Assembly: GCF_900240245.1 (NCBI RefSeq)
Contig: NZ_OESQ01000001.1
Span: forward strand, 3,256,487-3,320,486
Direction: 5' to 3'
From: Lachnoclostridium edouardi
GTDB lineage: Bacteria > Bacillota > Clostridia > Lachnospirales > Lachnospiraceae
DNA length: 64,000 nt
The notes under the pieces were generated by a model. It searched no databases. It saw nothing but the letters and a program-made list of their open reading frames with translations, and had not been told where the DNA came from. The position numbers were made by a program, and so were the translations under genes. This document shows, piece after piece, positions 37,487 to 50,066 of the stretch; position 1 is the first letter of the stretch; each line of letters starts with the position of its first letter.

Positions 37487-39583
37487 ATGAAGAATGTTGC
37501 TGATTATTTTGGATGTTTGGTTTTTGATGACAGAGTAATGAAAGCCAATTTATCCTCAGAGGTATATCAATCTTTGAGGAAAACTATTGATGAAGGTGCC
37601 AGACTTGATTTGTCTGTAGCAAATGCCGTAGCTGAAGCTATGAAGGATTGGGCAGTTTCCAATGGAGCAACTCATTATACACATTGGTTTCAGCCGCTGA
37701 CCGGTATCACTGCCGAAAAGCATGACAGTTTTATAACCCCTTCGCCGGATGGAAGAGTACTTATGGAGTTTTCCGGAAAGGAGTTGATTAAGGGAGAACC
37801 GGATGCATCATCTTTCCCTTCCGGAGGACTTAGAGCAACCTTCGAGGCAAGAGGATACACTGCATGGGATCCTACCTCTTATGCTTTTATTAAGGGCAAG
37901 ACACTTTGTATTCCTACAGCGTTTTGTTCTTACGGTGGAGAGGCTTTGGATAAGAAAACACCGCTTCTTCGCTCTATGGAGGCATTAAATACACAGGCAC
38001 TTCGTATTTTGCACCTGTTCGGAAATGATGATGTAAAGTGTGTGCGTACTTCGGTAGGTCCGGAGCAGGAATATTTTCTGGTGACCAGAGAGATGTATGA
38101 GAAGCGTAAGGATTTGATGTTTACCGGACGTACCCTGTTTGGTGCAAAGCCACCGAAAGGACAGGAATTGGATGATCACTATTTTGGTGTGATTAAGCCG
38201 AGAGTTGCTGCATATATGGAGGAGTTGAATGAGGAACTTTGGAAGTTAGGCATCCTGGCAAAGACAGAGCACAATGAAGTGGCTCCTGCGCAGCATGAAT
38301 TGGCACCGATTTATACAACTACAAATATTGCAGCAGACCATAATCAGTTGACTATGGAAATTATGCAGAAGGTTGCCCTGAAGCATGGTTTGGTATGTTT
38401 GCTTCATGAAAAGCCTTTTGCAGGAGTTAACGGAAGTGGCAAGCATAACAACTGGTCTATGGCAACAGATAAGGGAGTGAATTTGCTTTCTCCCGGTGAG
38501 ACACCTTATGAAAATGCACAGTTTTTATTATTCCTTTGTGCAGTTATTAAGGCGGTGGATGATTATCAGGATTTAATTCGTCTGTCCGTTGCAACCGCAG
38601 GAAATGACCACAGACTTGGTGCGAATGAGGCACCTCCTGCTGTAGTATCCATTTTCCTTGGAGATGAATTATCTGCTATCTTGGAAGCAATTGAGAAGAA
38701 CGAGCCTTATAAGGGTACTAAAACGAAAACCATGAAGCTTGGCGTGGATGTCCTTCCGAAATTTGCAAGAGATACCACAGACCGTAACCGCACATCACCA
38801 TTTGCATTTACCGGAAATAAATTTGAATTCAGAATGCTTGGATCTTCCAATAGTATTTCCTGTGCGAATATCATGCTGAATGCGGCAGTGGCAGAGAGCT
38901 TAAAGATTTATGCAGACCGCTTGGAAGGAGCAGAAGACTTTGAAACAGCTCTGCATGAAATGATTCGAAAGACAATCAAGGACCACAGGCATATTCTTTT
39001 CAATGGTAATGGTTATGATGAGTCATGGATTAAGGAGGCTACGGAAGAGAGAGGTCTGTTAAACTATAGAACCACACCTGATTGTATGCCTCACTTGCTG
39101 GATGAGAAGAATGTAAAAATGCTTACGGCTCACAAGATTTTCTCAGAGGCAGAATTGAAGTCCAGATGTGAGATTATGCTGGAGAACTACTGCAAGACGG
39201 TTACCATTGAGGCAAATACCATGGTAGATATGGCAAGAAAGCAGACTTTGCCGGCAGTAGAGGAGTATGCATTTGCAGTTGCGCAGACCGCAAAGGCAAA
39301 AAAGGAGGTTTCTTCTGAGATTGCATGTGCTTATGAGAAAAATGCGGTGGCAAAATTGTCCTTACTTGCAGATCAAATTGCAGTTAAGACAGATGAGTTA
39401 GAAAAGGCAGTTTTCACACTAAAAGATGCTGCAACAGTGGAAGAAGAGTCCTATGCAATCAGAGATACGATTCTTGTTAAGATGGCAGAGCTTCGTGCTG
39501 TAGCGGATGAGGCAGAAAACATGACTGCGCAGAAGTACTGGCCGTTCCCAACCTATGCAGATTTATTATTTGGTGTGAAATAA
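37487..39583 (+). CDS. glnN: Glutamine synthetase, type III
   Basis: Type III glutamine synthetase of 698 residues, the large dodecameric form common in Bacteroides and clostridia. The N-terminal THWFQPLTG, then [21 protein letters not shown] (quoted here only by its position near residue 105), [28 protein letters not shown] and [16 protein letters not shown] are all present. It makes glutamine from glutamate and ammonia. The gene lies between gdhA and the ammonium transporter and carries its own hexaloop leader, so it should respond to the same ANTAR signal. Confidence 0.95.
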   Translation: MKNVADYFGCLVFDDRVMKANLSSEVYQSLRKTIDEGARLDLSVANAVAEAMKDWAVSNGATHYTHWFQPLTGITAEKHDSFITPSPDGRVLMEFSGKELIKGEPDASSFPSGGLRATFEARGYTAWDPTSYAFIKGKTLCIPTAFCSYGGEALDKKTPLLRSMEALNTQALRILHLFGNDDVKCVRTSVGPEQEYFLVTREMYEKRKDLMFTGRTLFGAKPPKGQELDDHYFGVIKPRVAAYMEELNEELWKLGILAKTEHNEVAPAQHELAPIYTTTNIAADHNQLTMEIMQKVALKHGLVCLLHEKPFAGVNGSGKHNNWSMATDKGVNLLSPGETPYENAQFLLFLCAVIKAVDDYQDLIRLSVATAGNDHRLGANEAPPAVVSIFLGDELSAILEAIEKNEPYKGTKTKTMKLGVDVLPKFARDTTDRNRTSPFAFTGNKFEFRMLGSSNSISCANIMLNAAVAESLKIYADRLEGAEDFETALHEMIRKTIKDHRHILFNGNGYDESWIKEATEERGLLNYRTTPDCMPHLLDEKNVKMLTAHKIFSEAELKSRCEIMLENYCKTVTIEANTMVDMARKQTLPAVEEYAFAVAQTAKAKKEVSSEIACAYEKNAVAKLSLLADQIAVKTDELEKAVFTLKDAATVEEESYAIRDTILVKMAELRAVADEAENMTAQKYWPFPTYADLLFGVK

Positions 39584-39616
39584 GCAGATTCCCAAGGAAG
39601 AAAAGAGGTTGATATT

Positions 39617-41344
39617 ATGACAGTAGAGTTTTGGTTTCTAATTGGTGCAGCACTTGTATTTTGGATGCAGGCAGGCTTTGCGATGGTTGAGACAGGATTT
39701 ACCAGGGCTAAAAATGCAGGAAATATCATTATGAAGAATCTAATGGATTTTTGTATTGGTACAGTTGTATTTTCTTTGCTTGGATATACGTTGATGATGG
39801 GCGAAGACATGTTTTTTGGACTTATTGGTAAGCCTAATTTAGACCTTTTTACTAATTTTAAGGAATTTATTGCCAGCCCAGCAGATGGCAGTTTTACCGG
39901 CGCATCTACATTTGTATTTAACTTAGTATTTTGCGCCACAACAGCAACGATTGTATCAGGCGCAATGGCGGAACGTACTAAGTTTTCCGCATACTGCATT
40001 TATTCTGCCATCATTTCGCTTTTTGTATATCCAATCGAAGCACACTGGATTTGGGGTGGTGGCTGGTTATCACAGTTAGGTTTTCATGATTATGCCGGCT
40101 CCTGTGCAATTCACATGGTTGGCGGTATTGCGGCTTTGGTAGGTGCAATTATACTTGGACCACGTATTGGAAAGTATGTGAAGGATGAAAATGGAAAAGT
40201 TATAAAGGTAAATGCCATTCCCGGACATTCTATTCCGTTAGGTGCATTAGGCGTATTTATTCTTTGGCTTGGCTGGTATGGTTTTAACGGTGCAGCAGCG
40301 ACCTCGGCATCGGAACTAGCCTCTATTTTCCTGACTACTACGATTGCACCTGCAGTAGCTACCTGCACAACTATGATTTATACATGGGTAAAAAATGGAA
40401 AGCCGGATGTGTCTATGTGCTTAAATGCATCCTTAGCAGGTTTGGTGGGTATTACTGCTGGATGTGTAGCGCTGGATGCTATAGGAGCAACTGTCGTTGG
40501 TATTGTATCCGGTATACTGGTAGTAGTTGTTGTTGAAGCTCTTGACTTAAAACTTCATATTGATGATCCTGTCGGCGCAGTTGGTGTACATATGGCAAAT
40601 GGTATCTGGGGTACTTTAGCAGTTGGTTTATTAGCCAACCCGGATGCACCCGCAGGACTTGATGGATTGTTTTATACAGGGTCAGCAAAACAGCTCGGAA
40701 TTCAGGCACTTGGTGTAGTAGCAGTAGTAGCATATGCCATTATTGTAATGACTGTTGCATTCAAAATCATTGATAAGGTTCATGGACTTCGAGCATCTGC
40801 AGAAGAGGAAATTGCGGGACTTGACCGTATGGAGCATGGTTTGCCAAGTGCATATGCAGATTTTGTTCCTTCAGTTGAAAAGTATGCAGAGTTTTTACCT
40901 GAGGAACCTATTGTAGCAGTAACAGGAGATATTCCGGTAGCAGAGGCAATACCTGTTAAGAAGATGCCTTCCTTTGAGGATGGTACAGTTAAGTTTACGA
41001 AAATTGAAATTGTATTCAAAGAGGAAAAATTGTATGCATTGAAGGAGGCTATGAGTAAACTTGGCATTACCGGCATGACAGTATCGCATGTAATGGGATA
41101 TGGTCAGCAGAAGGGTAAACCGGAATATTATAGAGGTGTTGCCGTAGAAACCAATCTTTTGCCTAAGGTACAGGTAGACATGGTGGTTAGTAAAGTTCCT
41201 GTACGAGATGTAATTGAGACAGTTAAGAAGGTTCTTTATACGGGTCATATCGGAGACGGAAAGATTTTCGTATATGATGTGGAAAATGTTGTAAAGGTTA
41301 GAACCGGTGAAGAAGGCTATGCGGCCCTTCAGGATGTAGAATAA
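39617..41344 (+). CDS. amt: Ammonium transporter fused to a C-terminal PII (GlnB/GlnK) domain
   Basis: Fusion of 575 residues. The first 405 or so form the Amt channel with SGAMAERTKF and the twin pore histidines in SCAIHMVGG and VGVHMANGIWG. After a linker, a full PII domain begins near residue 461 (TKIEIVFKEEKLYALKEAM). Its T-loop reads GQQKGKPEYYRGVAVETNLLPK, with the modifiable tyrosine at 504 or 505, and the C-terminal signature GHIGDGKIFVYDVENVVKVRTGE is intact (shortened in other entries). In other bacteria a separate GlnK plugs the channel in response to 2-oxoglutarate and ATP/ADP; here the plug is tethered. It follows glnN by 33 bases. Confidence 0.93.
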   Translation: MTVEFWFLIGAALVFWMQAGFAMVETGFTRAKNAGNIIMKNLMDFCIGTVVFSLLGYTLMMGEDMFFGLIGKPNLDLFTNFKEFIASPADGSFTGASTFVFNLVFCATTATIVSGAMAERTKFSAYCIYSAIISLFVYPIEAHWIWGGGWLSQLGFHDYAGSCAIHMVGGIAALVGAIILGPRIGKYVKDENGKVIKVNAIPGHSIPLGALGVFILWLGWYGFNGAAATSASELASIFLTTTIAPAVATCTTMIYTWVKNGKPDVSMCLNASLAGLVGITAGCVALDAIGATVVGIVSGILVVVVVEALDLKLHIDDPVGAVGVHMANGIWGTLAVGLLANPDAPAGLDGLFYTGSAKQLGIQALGVVAVVAYAIIVMTVAFKIIDKVHGLRASAEEEIAGLDRMEHGLPSAYADFVPSVEKYAEFLPEEPIVAVTGDIPVAEAIPVKKMPSFEDGTVKFTKIEIVFKEEKLYALKEAMSKLGITGMTVSHVMGYGQQKGKPEYYRGVAVETNLLPKVQVDMVVSKVPVRDVIETVKKVLYTGHIGDGKIFVYDVENVVKVRTGEEGYAALQDVE

Positions 41345-41364
41345 ATATTATGTGAGAAAAGCGT

Positions 41365-41606
41365 TTGAGAAAAGAGAAGTATCACAGGGATTCACTTACA
41401 GCGAGCATGGGATGGTGGGAGCCATGTAGCAGAGCCTGTGTGAATAACACTATTCGAGCTGCAATCTGAAAAGGAAACTTAGTAGGTGCGCCGTCCGTCG
41501 CGCGTTATACGGCAGGGCTTTGTTAGAAGCTTATGAATGAAGAACAAATACAGGTGGCACCGCGAGAACAGCACTTGCCCTGTAGGATGCTGAATATTTT
41601 TTGGAG
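41365..41606 (+). promoter_or_regulatory. T-box leader, asparagine specifier (AAC)
   Basis: The T-box core AGGTGGCACCGCGA is at 41552-41565. The candidate specifier AAC (41446-41448) lies in GAAU-AAC-AC, the same context as the two Trp leaders. A short hairpin CAGCA/TGCTG followed by AATATTTTTT lies just before the ribosome site of asnB. No own promoter is obvious, so transcription may come from the amt unit. Asparagine starvation should raise asnB expression. Confidence 0.87.
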
Positions 41607-41616
41607 GAAATTGTTT

Positions 41617-43197
41617 ATGTGTTCTATAATGGGTTTTTGTGGCAGCGGTGTCACTTATGATTTATTTAAAAAGGGTTTTGATAAAACCATATCCAGAGGT
41701 CCAGATGATACGAAAATTATTGATATAGGCAAAGGAATTTTAGGATTTCACAGACTGGCGATTATGGGGCTTCATCCGGAAGGCATGCAGCCATTTGAAA
41801 TGGATGGAAGCTATGTGGTATGTAACGGTGAAATCTATGGATTTGAAGAAATAAGGGAAGGTTTGATACAAAAAGGCTACTCATTTGTCAGTGAAAGTGA
41901 TTGTGAAATATTATTGCCGCTATACAAAGAGCTTGGCGTAGAGATGTTTTCTATGTTAGATGCGGAATTTGCACTGATTATGTATGATAAAGGAGAAGAC
42001 AAATTTATTGCTGCCCGTGATCCCATTGGTATTCGTCCATTGTATTACGGGTATGACGAAAGCGGAGTGATTTGTTTTGCCAGTGAGCCGAAGAACCTGG
42101 TAGGGATAGTCGAAAAGATTATGCCTTTTCCACCCGGACATTATTACATAGATGGCCAATTTATCTCTTATCGCGATTTAACGGTAGTGGAAAAAATTTG
42201 TTATGACGATGTGGAAGTGATTTGCAAAAATATTCATGATAAGCTGGTTTCCGGTGTGGAAAAGCGACTGGTCGCAGATGCAAAGGTAGGCTTTTTATTA
42301 TCAGGCGGATTGGATTCTTCCCTTGTATGTGCCATAGCGACAAAGAAATCCAAAGAGCCCATTAAAACCTTTGCCATAGGGATGAGCGAGGATGCCATTG
42401 ATTTAAAGTATGCAAAGCAGGTAGCGGATTATATTGGCAGTGACCATACAGAGGTAATTATGTCAAAGGATGATGTGATTGCTTATCTTGAAACGGTGAT
42501 AGAGCTTCTCGGAACCTATGATATTACTACTATCCGGGCAAGCATGGGAATGTATCTGGTATGTAAGGCAATTCATGAGAATACAGATATCCGGGTTTTG
42601 CTGACGGGAGAAATATCAGATGAACTGTTTGGTTATAAATATACTGATTTTGCACCAAGCGCAGAGGAATTTCAGAAGGAATCGGCAAAAAGAATCCGAG
42701 AGCTTCATATGTATGATGTGCTTCGTGCTGACCGTTGTATTTCTGTAAATTCCCTGGAGGCAAGAGTTCCCTTTGGTGATTTGGATTTTGTGGAATATGT
42801 AATGTCAATTGACCCGGAAAAGAAACTGAACAAATACGGCAAGGGTAAGTATTTGCTTCGTCATGCCTTTGAAGGTAATTATCTTCCTGAGGAAATATTG
42901 TATCGCGAAAAGGCGGCATTTTCAGATGCAGTAGGACACTCTATGGTGGATTATTTGAAAGCCTATGCAGAAGTGAAATATACAGACGAAGAATATGAAG
43001 AGAGACGAAAAAAATATAGTTATGCCAGACCTTTTACCAAGGAATCATTGCTGTATCGCGAGATTTTTGAGAAATATTATCCCGGTCAGGCAAGTATGGT
43101 AGTGGATTTCTGGATGCCGAATAAGGAATGGGAAGGCTGTAATGTGGCTGACCCATCAGCCAGAGTGCTTGCAAACTACGGGGACAGTGGGAAATAA
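41617..43197 (+). CDS. asnB: Asparagine synthase (glutamine-hydrolysing)
   Basis: Makes asparagine from aspartate, glutamine and ATP. The 526-residue protein starts MCSIMGFCG, so Cys2 is the class II amidotransferase nucleophile. ATG 41617 has GGAGG nine bases upstream; the longer frame starting at 41533 reads back into the T-box and is rejected. The synthetase domain has the pyrophosphatase loop LSGGLDSSLVCA and GEISDELFGYKYTDFAPS. Controlled by the Asn T-box. Confidence 0.94.
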   Translation: MCSIMGFCGSGVTYDLFKKGFDKTISRGPDDTKIIDIGKGILGFHRLAIMGLHPEGMQPFEMDGSYVVCNGEIYGFEEIREGLIQKGYSFVSESDCEILLPLYKELGVEMFSMLDAEFALIMYDKGEDKFIAARDPIGIRPLYYGYDESGVICFASEPKNLVGIVEKIMPFPPGHYYIDGQFISYRDLTVVEKICYDDVEVICKNIHDKLVSGVEKRLVADAKVGFLLSGGLDSSLVCAIATKKSKEPIKTFAIGMSEDAIDLKYAKQVADYIGSDHTEVIMSKDDVIAYLETVIELLGTYDITTIRASMGMYLVCKAIHENTDIRVLLTGEISDELFGYKYTDFAPSAEEFQKESAKRIRELHMYDVLRADRCISVNSLEARVPFGDLDFVEYVMSIDPEKKLNKYGKGKYLLRHAFEGNYLPEEILYREKAAFSDAVGHSMVDYLKAYAEVKYTDEEYEERRKKYSYARPFTKESLLYREIFEKYYPGQASMVVDFWMPNKEWEGCNVADPSARVLANYGDSGK

Positions 43198-43249
43198 TAA
43201 TGGCGTGGCTGAGTAGTTACATTTTATCCAGGATTCTTTTGAAAAGTAA

Positions 43250-43278
43250 TTGACATTCTTTGCAGTAAGATGTAGAAT
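43250..43278 (+). promoter_or_regulatory. Promoter of the purC-nadE operon
   Basis: TTGACA (43250-43255), 17-base spacer, TAGAAT (43273-43278). The hexaloop hairpin starts ten bases after the -10 element, the same geometry as at gdhA. Confidence 0.75.
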
Positions 43279-43287
43279 AATCTGCGT

Positions 43288-43342
43288 AAAGGCAAAGGCG
43301 TCTTTAAGTTTAAATAACTTAAAGGTGCCTTTGTCTTTTTTT
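43288..43342 (+). promoter_or_regulatory. ANTAR-type hexaloop hairpin overlapping a terminator (purC leader)
   Basis: AAAGGC-[AAAGGC]-GUCUUU (43288-43305): six-pair stem, six-base loop with A1 and G4. The alternative is a 23-pair hairpin joining this whole segment to AACTTAAAGGTGCCTTTGTC, with only three G-U pairs as imperfections, followed by seven Ts. Without antitermination, transcription should stop here, before the 17-kb operon. Confidence 0.82.
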
Positions 43343-43345
43343 GTG

Positions 43346-43389
43346 CGCATCAGCACCTCGAGAACAATTGTTCTCGAGGTGCTGATGCG
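43346..43389. repeat. 44-base perfect palindrome in the purC leader
   Basis: CGCATCAGCACCTCGAGAAC and its exact complement joined at AATT, with no mismatch and no spacer. It starts four bases after the T run of the attenuator and ends 34 bases before the purC ATG. It is not followed by Ts, so it is not a second terminator. It could be a dimeric protein-binding site or an RNA cruciform/hairpin affecting translation or stability. Confidence 0.9.
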
Positions 43390-43423
43390 AATTCGTAAAA
43401 TAATATCAAGGAGGAAAAGCAGG

Positions 43424-44143
43424 ATGCAAAAAGGCGAGCAATTGTATGAAGGAAAGGCAAAGAAGGTCTTTTTAACCGAGAATCCGGATGTGCTGATTGT
43501 TTCTTATAAGGATGATGCAACAGCATTTAACGGTCAGAAAAAGGGAACGATTGTAGGAAAAGGTGCCATTAATAATCGTATGACCAATCATTTATTCCAG
43601 ATTATTGAAGAGGAAGGTGTGCCAACACATTATGTTCAGGAATTAAATGATAGGGAAACGGCAGTACGGCGCGTAGAAATTGTGCCTTTGGAAGTAATTG
43701 TGAGAAATATTGCAGCCGGCAGCTTTTCCAAGAGATTAGGGGTTCCGGAGGGACAGGAGTTGTCAGAGCCTACCATTGAGTTTTCATATAAAAATGACAA
43801 ACTTGGGGATCCGCTTATAAACAGTTATTTTGCAAGAGCACTTAAACTTGCAACACCAAGTGAAATTGAAACGATTAAAAAATATGCCTTTATGGTAAAT
43901 GACATTTTGAAAATAGAGTATTTAAAAGCTGGACTGCAATTGGTTGATTTTAAAATTGAGTTCGGGCGTTTTCATGGAAAGATTATTCTTGCGGACGAGA
44001 TTTCACCGGACACATGCAGACTTTGGGATGTGGAAAGCGGAGAAAAAATGGATAAAGACCGTTTCCGCAGAGACTTGGGAAATGTAGAAGAGGCATATAT
44101 AGAAGTTGCAAGAAGAATGGGAATTACAATTGGAGAGGAGTAG
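43424..44143 (+). CDS. purC: SAICAR synthetase
   Basis: Phosphoribosylaminoimidazole-succinocarboxamide synthase, adding aspartate to CAIR in purine synthesis. Its 239 residues are the normal length. It opens with YEGKAKKVF, and contains [20 protein letters not shown] and [27 protein letters not shown] metal and ATP sites (first 17 residues quoted by position near 180). ATG 43424 has AAGGAGG upstream; the longer frame from 43250 is leader sequence. It is the first gene of the operon, seven bases before purB. Confidence 0.95.
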   Translation: MQKGEQLYEGKAKKVFLTENPDVLIVSYKDDATAFNGQKKGTIVGKGAINNRMTNHLFQIIEEEGVPTHYVQELNDRETAVRRVEIVPLEVIVRNIAAGSFSKRLGVPEGQELSEPTIEFSYKNDKLGDPLINSYFARALKLATPSEIETIKKYAFMVNDILKIEYLKAGLQLVDFKIEFGRFHGKIILADEISPDTCRLWDVESGEKMDKDRFRRDLGNVEEAYIEVARRMGITIGEE

Positions 44144-44150
44144 CAGACCA

Positions 44151-45586
44151 ATGAGAACAGATATTTATCAGTCGCCTTTGTGTGAGCGTTATGCAAGTAA
44201 AGAGATGCAGAGCATTTTTTCTAATGACAGAAAGTTTTCTACATGGAGAATGCTTTGGGTGGCATTGGCAGAGAGTGAGCAGGAACTTGGTCTGCCAATT
44301 TCAGATGAGCAGATTGAGGAATTAAAATCTCAAATAAATAATATTGACTACGAGAAGGCGAAGCAGTATGAGAGCGAGCTTCGACATGATGTGATGGCGC
44401 ATGTGCATACCTATGGGGATGCCTGCCCTAAAGCTGCAGGCATTATACATCTTGGAGCAACCTCATGCTATGTAGGTGATAATACGGATATTATTCTCAT
44501 GCAGAGTGCGCTGATACAAATTAAGAATCTGCTTTAAATGCAGTGGAAGCACTCAGCGAATTTGCCATGGAATATAAGGCACTTCCAACGCTGGCCTACA
44601 CTCATTTTCAGGCTGCACAGCCGACTACTGTTGGAAAGCGTGCGTGCCTCTGGATGAATGATTTGCTGTTTGATATCAAACAGCTTGATTTTCAACTGAA
44701 TAATTTGAAACTGCTTGGCTGTAAGGGAACAACCGGAACCGGAGCCAGTTTTTTGGAGCTTTTTGATGGTGATGAGACAAAGGTTGAAATGCTGGAGCAG
44801 AAAATTGCAGATAAAATCGGCTTTTCTAAGTGTCAGAGTGTTAGTGGACAGACCTATACCAGAAAGGCTGATTTTGCAGTTTTACAGGTATTGTCCTCAA
44901 TTGCACAGAGCGCATCGAAATTTTCAAGTGATATTAGGCTTTTGAGTCATTTGAAGGAAGTGGATGAACCATTTGAGGAAAAGCAGATTGGTTCTTCTGC
45001 TATGGCATATAAAAGAAATCCTATGAGAAGTGAGCGTATTGCATCACTTGCCCGCTACGTCATTTGTGATTTGCAGAACACAGCAATTACAGCTTCTGCA
45101 CAGTGGTTTGAGAGAACCTTGGATGATTCTGCAAACAAAAGATTGTCGGTTCCGGAAGCATTCTTAGCCACAGATGCCATATTGAATTTATATATCAATG
45201 TGATAAGAGGTCTTAAGGTGTATCCGGCAGTGATTAAGAAGCACTTAGATGCAGAGCTTCCTTTTATGGCAACCGAAAACATTCTGATGTACTGCGTGAA
45301 AAATAAAGGCGGCGACAGACAAAAGCTCCATGAGGCTATTCGCAGACATTCTGTGAAAGCAGCTGAACAGGTAAAGCTTTATGGAAAAGACAATGATTTG
45401 ATAGAAAGAATAAAGGAAGACTCGGAATTTGGATTAAAACAGGAAGAGATGGATATGCTTTTGGATCCTGTTAAGTTTACCGGTATGGCAGAACATCAAT
45501 GCGAGAAATTTATCACAGAAATTGTGAAGCCGGTTTTGGAGAGTAATAAACAACGAGTAAATGTGGTTGCACAAATCAATGTCTGA
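44151..45586 (+). pseudogene. purB: Adenylosuccinate lyase, one-base frameshift
   Basis: Adenylosuccinate lyase acts twice in purine synthesis (SAICAR to AICAR, adenylosuccinate to AMP). The first part ([16 protein letters not shown] to IQIKNLL, codons 1-128) and the remainder (NAVEALSEFAMEYKAL onward) are in different frames. Loss of one T at about 44531-44535 (CTTTAAA where CTTTTAAA is expected) creates a stop at once. Both parts are otherwise well conserved ([27 protein letters not shown] signature). Either a recent mutation or a homopolymer sequencing error. A GTG at 44543 could restart a 347-residue fragment. Confidence 0.87.
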
Positions 45587-45601
45587 AAAGGAGGAACTGT
45601 T

Positions 45602-46879
45602 ATGCTTACATCAATTGTTGGAACCAACTGGGGAGATGAAGGAAAAGGTCGAATGGTAGACCTTTTAAGTGAAAAGTATGATATTGTTGTCCGTTATCAG
45701 GGTGGAAACAATGCAGGACATACCGTAATCAATGAAAAAGGCAAGTTCGTAATGAATTTAATGCCTTCCGGGATATGTAGAGAGGATACCGTTAATATAC
45801 TGGGACCGGGTATTGTTATTGATTTGGAGCATTTATACGGAGAAGTGAAAAAACTGGAGGAAAAGGGAATTGTACTGACACCTGAGCAGTTGAAAATCAG
45901 CGACAGAGCAACTATATGTATGCCATATCATAAGCTGATGGATTGTTTAGAGGAAGACAGGCTGCAGGACAAAAAGTTTGGTTCTACCCGTCGAGGTATT
46001 TCTCCTGTTTATGCAGATAAGTATATGAAGAAGGCTCTTAGAATGGGAGATCTACTTCACCTGGATACATTAAAAGGACGTTTGAAAGATATTGTAGAAT
46101 GGAAAAATCTGACTGTAGAAAAAGGATATGAGCATAAAGCCATATTGCCGGATGAGATGTATCAGTGGCTTGAGAAGTTCGGTGAATTTTTTGTGCCCTT
46201 TATCTGTGATACAACACAGTATCTTAGTGAGGCAATCGCAGAGGGCAAATCCGTAATGTTTGAAGCGCAGTTAGGAGCACTTAGAGATATTGATTTTGGT
46301 ATCTATCCATATACTTCGGCTTCTACGACTTTAGCGTTCTATGCACCAATAGGTGCAGGTGTTCCTTTTGCGAAGCTGGATGAAAGTATCGGTATTATGA
46401 AAGCATATTCCAGCTGTGTAGGGGAAGGTCCGTTTACTTGTGAATTGTTTGGAGAAGAGGCAGAGAAACTACGTGAGGCAGGCGGAGAGTATGGTGCGGC
46501 AACCGGCAGACCAAGAAGAGTTGGTGGATTTGATGTGGTTGCATCCAGATATGGTACTAAAATGCAGGGCTGTACGTATGTTGCACTTACAAAGCTGGAT
46601 GTATTGTCTTATATGGAAGAAATTCCTGTCTGTGTTGCATATGAGATTGAGGGACAGAGAGTAGATACATTCCCATCCGGTATAGAGGAATTAATTGCAG
46701 CAAAACCCATTTATGAATATTTGCCGGGATTTCACTCTGATATCAGCGGTTGCCGGACACCGGAGGATTTACCCAAAGAGGCGTTAGATTATATCAGATA
46801 CATTGAAAGCGTAATTGAATGTCCTATTAAGTATGTATCTGTTGGAGCAGAGCGAGATGCGTACATTACCATGTTCTAG
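45602..46879 (+). CDS. purA: Adenylosuccinate synthetase
   Basis: Joins IMP and aspartate using GTP, first step to AMP; 425 residues, normal length. The N-terminal GTNWGDEGKGRMVDLL, then GGNNAGHTV (IMP site) and STRRGISPVYADKY are intact, and TGRPRRVGGFD and TKLDVL (guanine specificity) occur near residues 300 and 330. It follows purB by 15 bases in the operon. Confidence 0.96.
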   Translation: MLTSIVGTNWGDEGKGRMVDLLSEKYDIVVRYQGGNNAGHTVINEKGKFVMNLMPSGICREDTVNILGPGIVIDLEHLYGEVKKLEEKGIVLTPEQLKISDRATICMPYHKLMDCLEEDRLQDKKFGSTRRGISPVYADKYMKKALRMGDLLHLDTLKGRLKDIVEWKNLTVEKGYEHKAILPDEMYQWLEKFGEFFVPFICDTTQYLSEAIAEGKSVMFEAQLGALRDIDFGIYPYTSASTTLAFYAPIGAGVPFAKLDESIGIMKAYSSCVGEGPFTCELFGEEAEKLREAGGEYGAATGRPRRVGGFDVVASRYGTKMQGCTYVALTKLDVLSYMEEIPVCVAYEIEGQRVDTFPSGIEELIAAKPIYEYLPGFHSDISGCRTPEDLPKEALDYIRYIESVIECPIKYVSVGAERDAYITMF

Positions 46880-46892
46880 GAAGGGTTAGAAA

Positions 46893-50062
<3,170 letters not shown>

Positions 50063-50066
50063 AGAC

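Noticed and set aside
41533..41616. Extended N-terminus of AsnB starting at 41533.
   Set aside because: It would read through the T-box core and leave the catalytic cysteine internal; ATG 41617 has a good ribosome site and gives Cys2.
43250..43423. Extended N-terminus of PurC starting in the promoter and attenuator.
   Set aside because: It overlaps the promoter, terminator and palindrome; ATG 43424 with AAGGAGG gives the normal family length.
44530..44545. Programmed frameshift in purB.
   Set aside because: No slippery heptamer with a downstream structure is evident, and purB is not known to use frameshifting; one missing T explains it.
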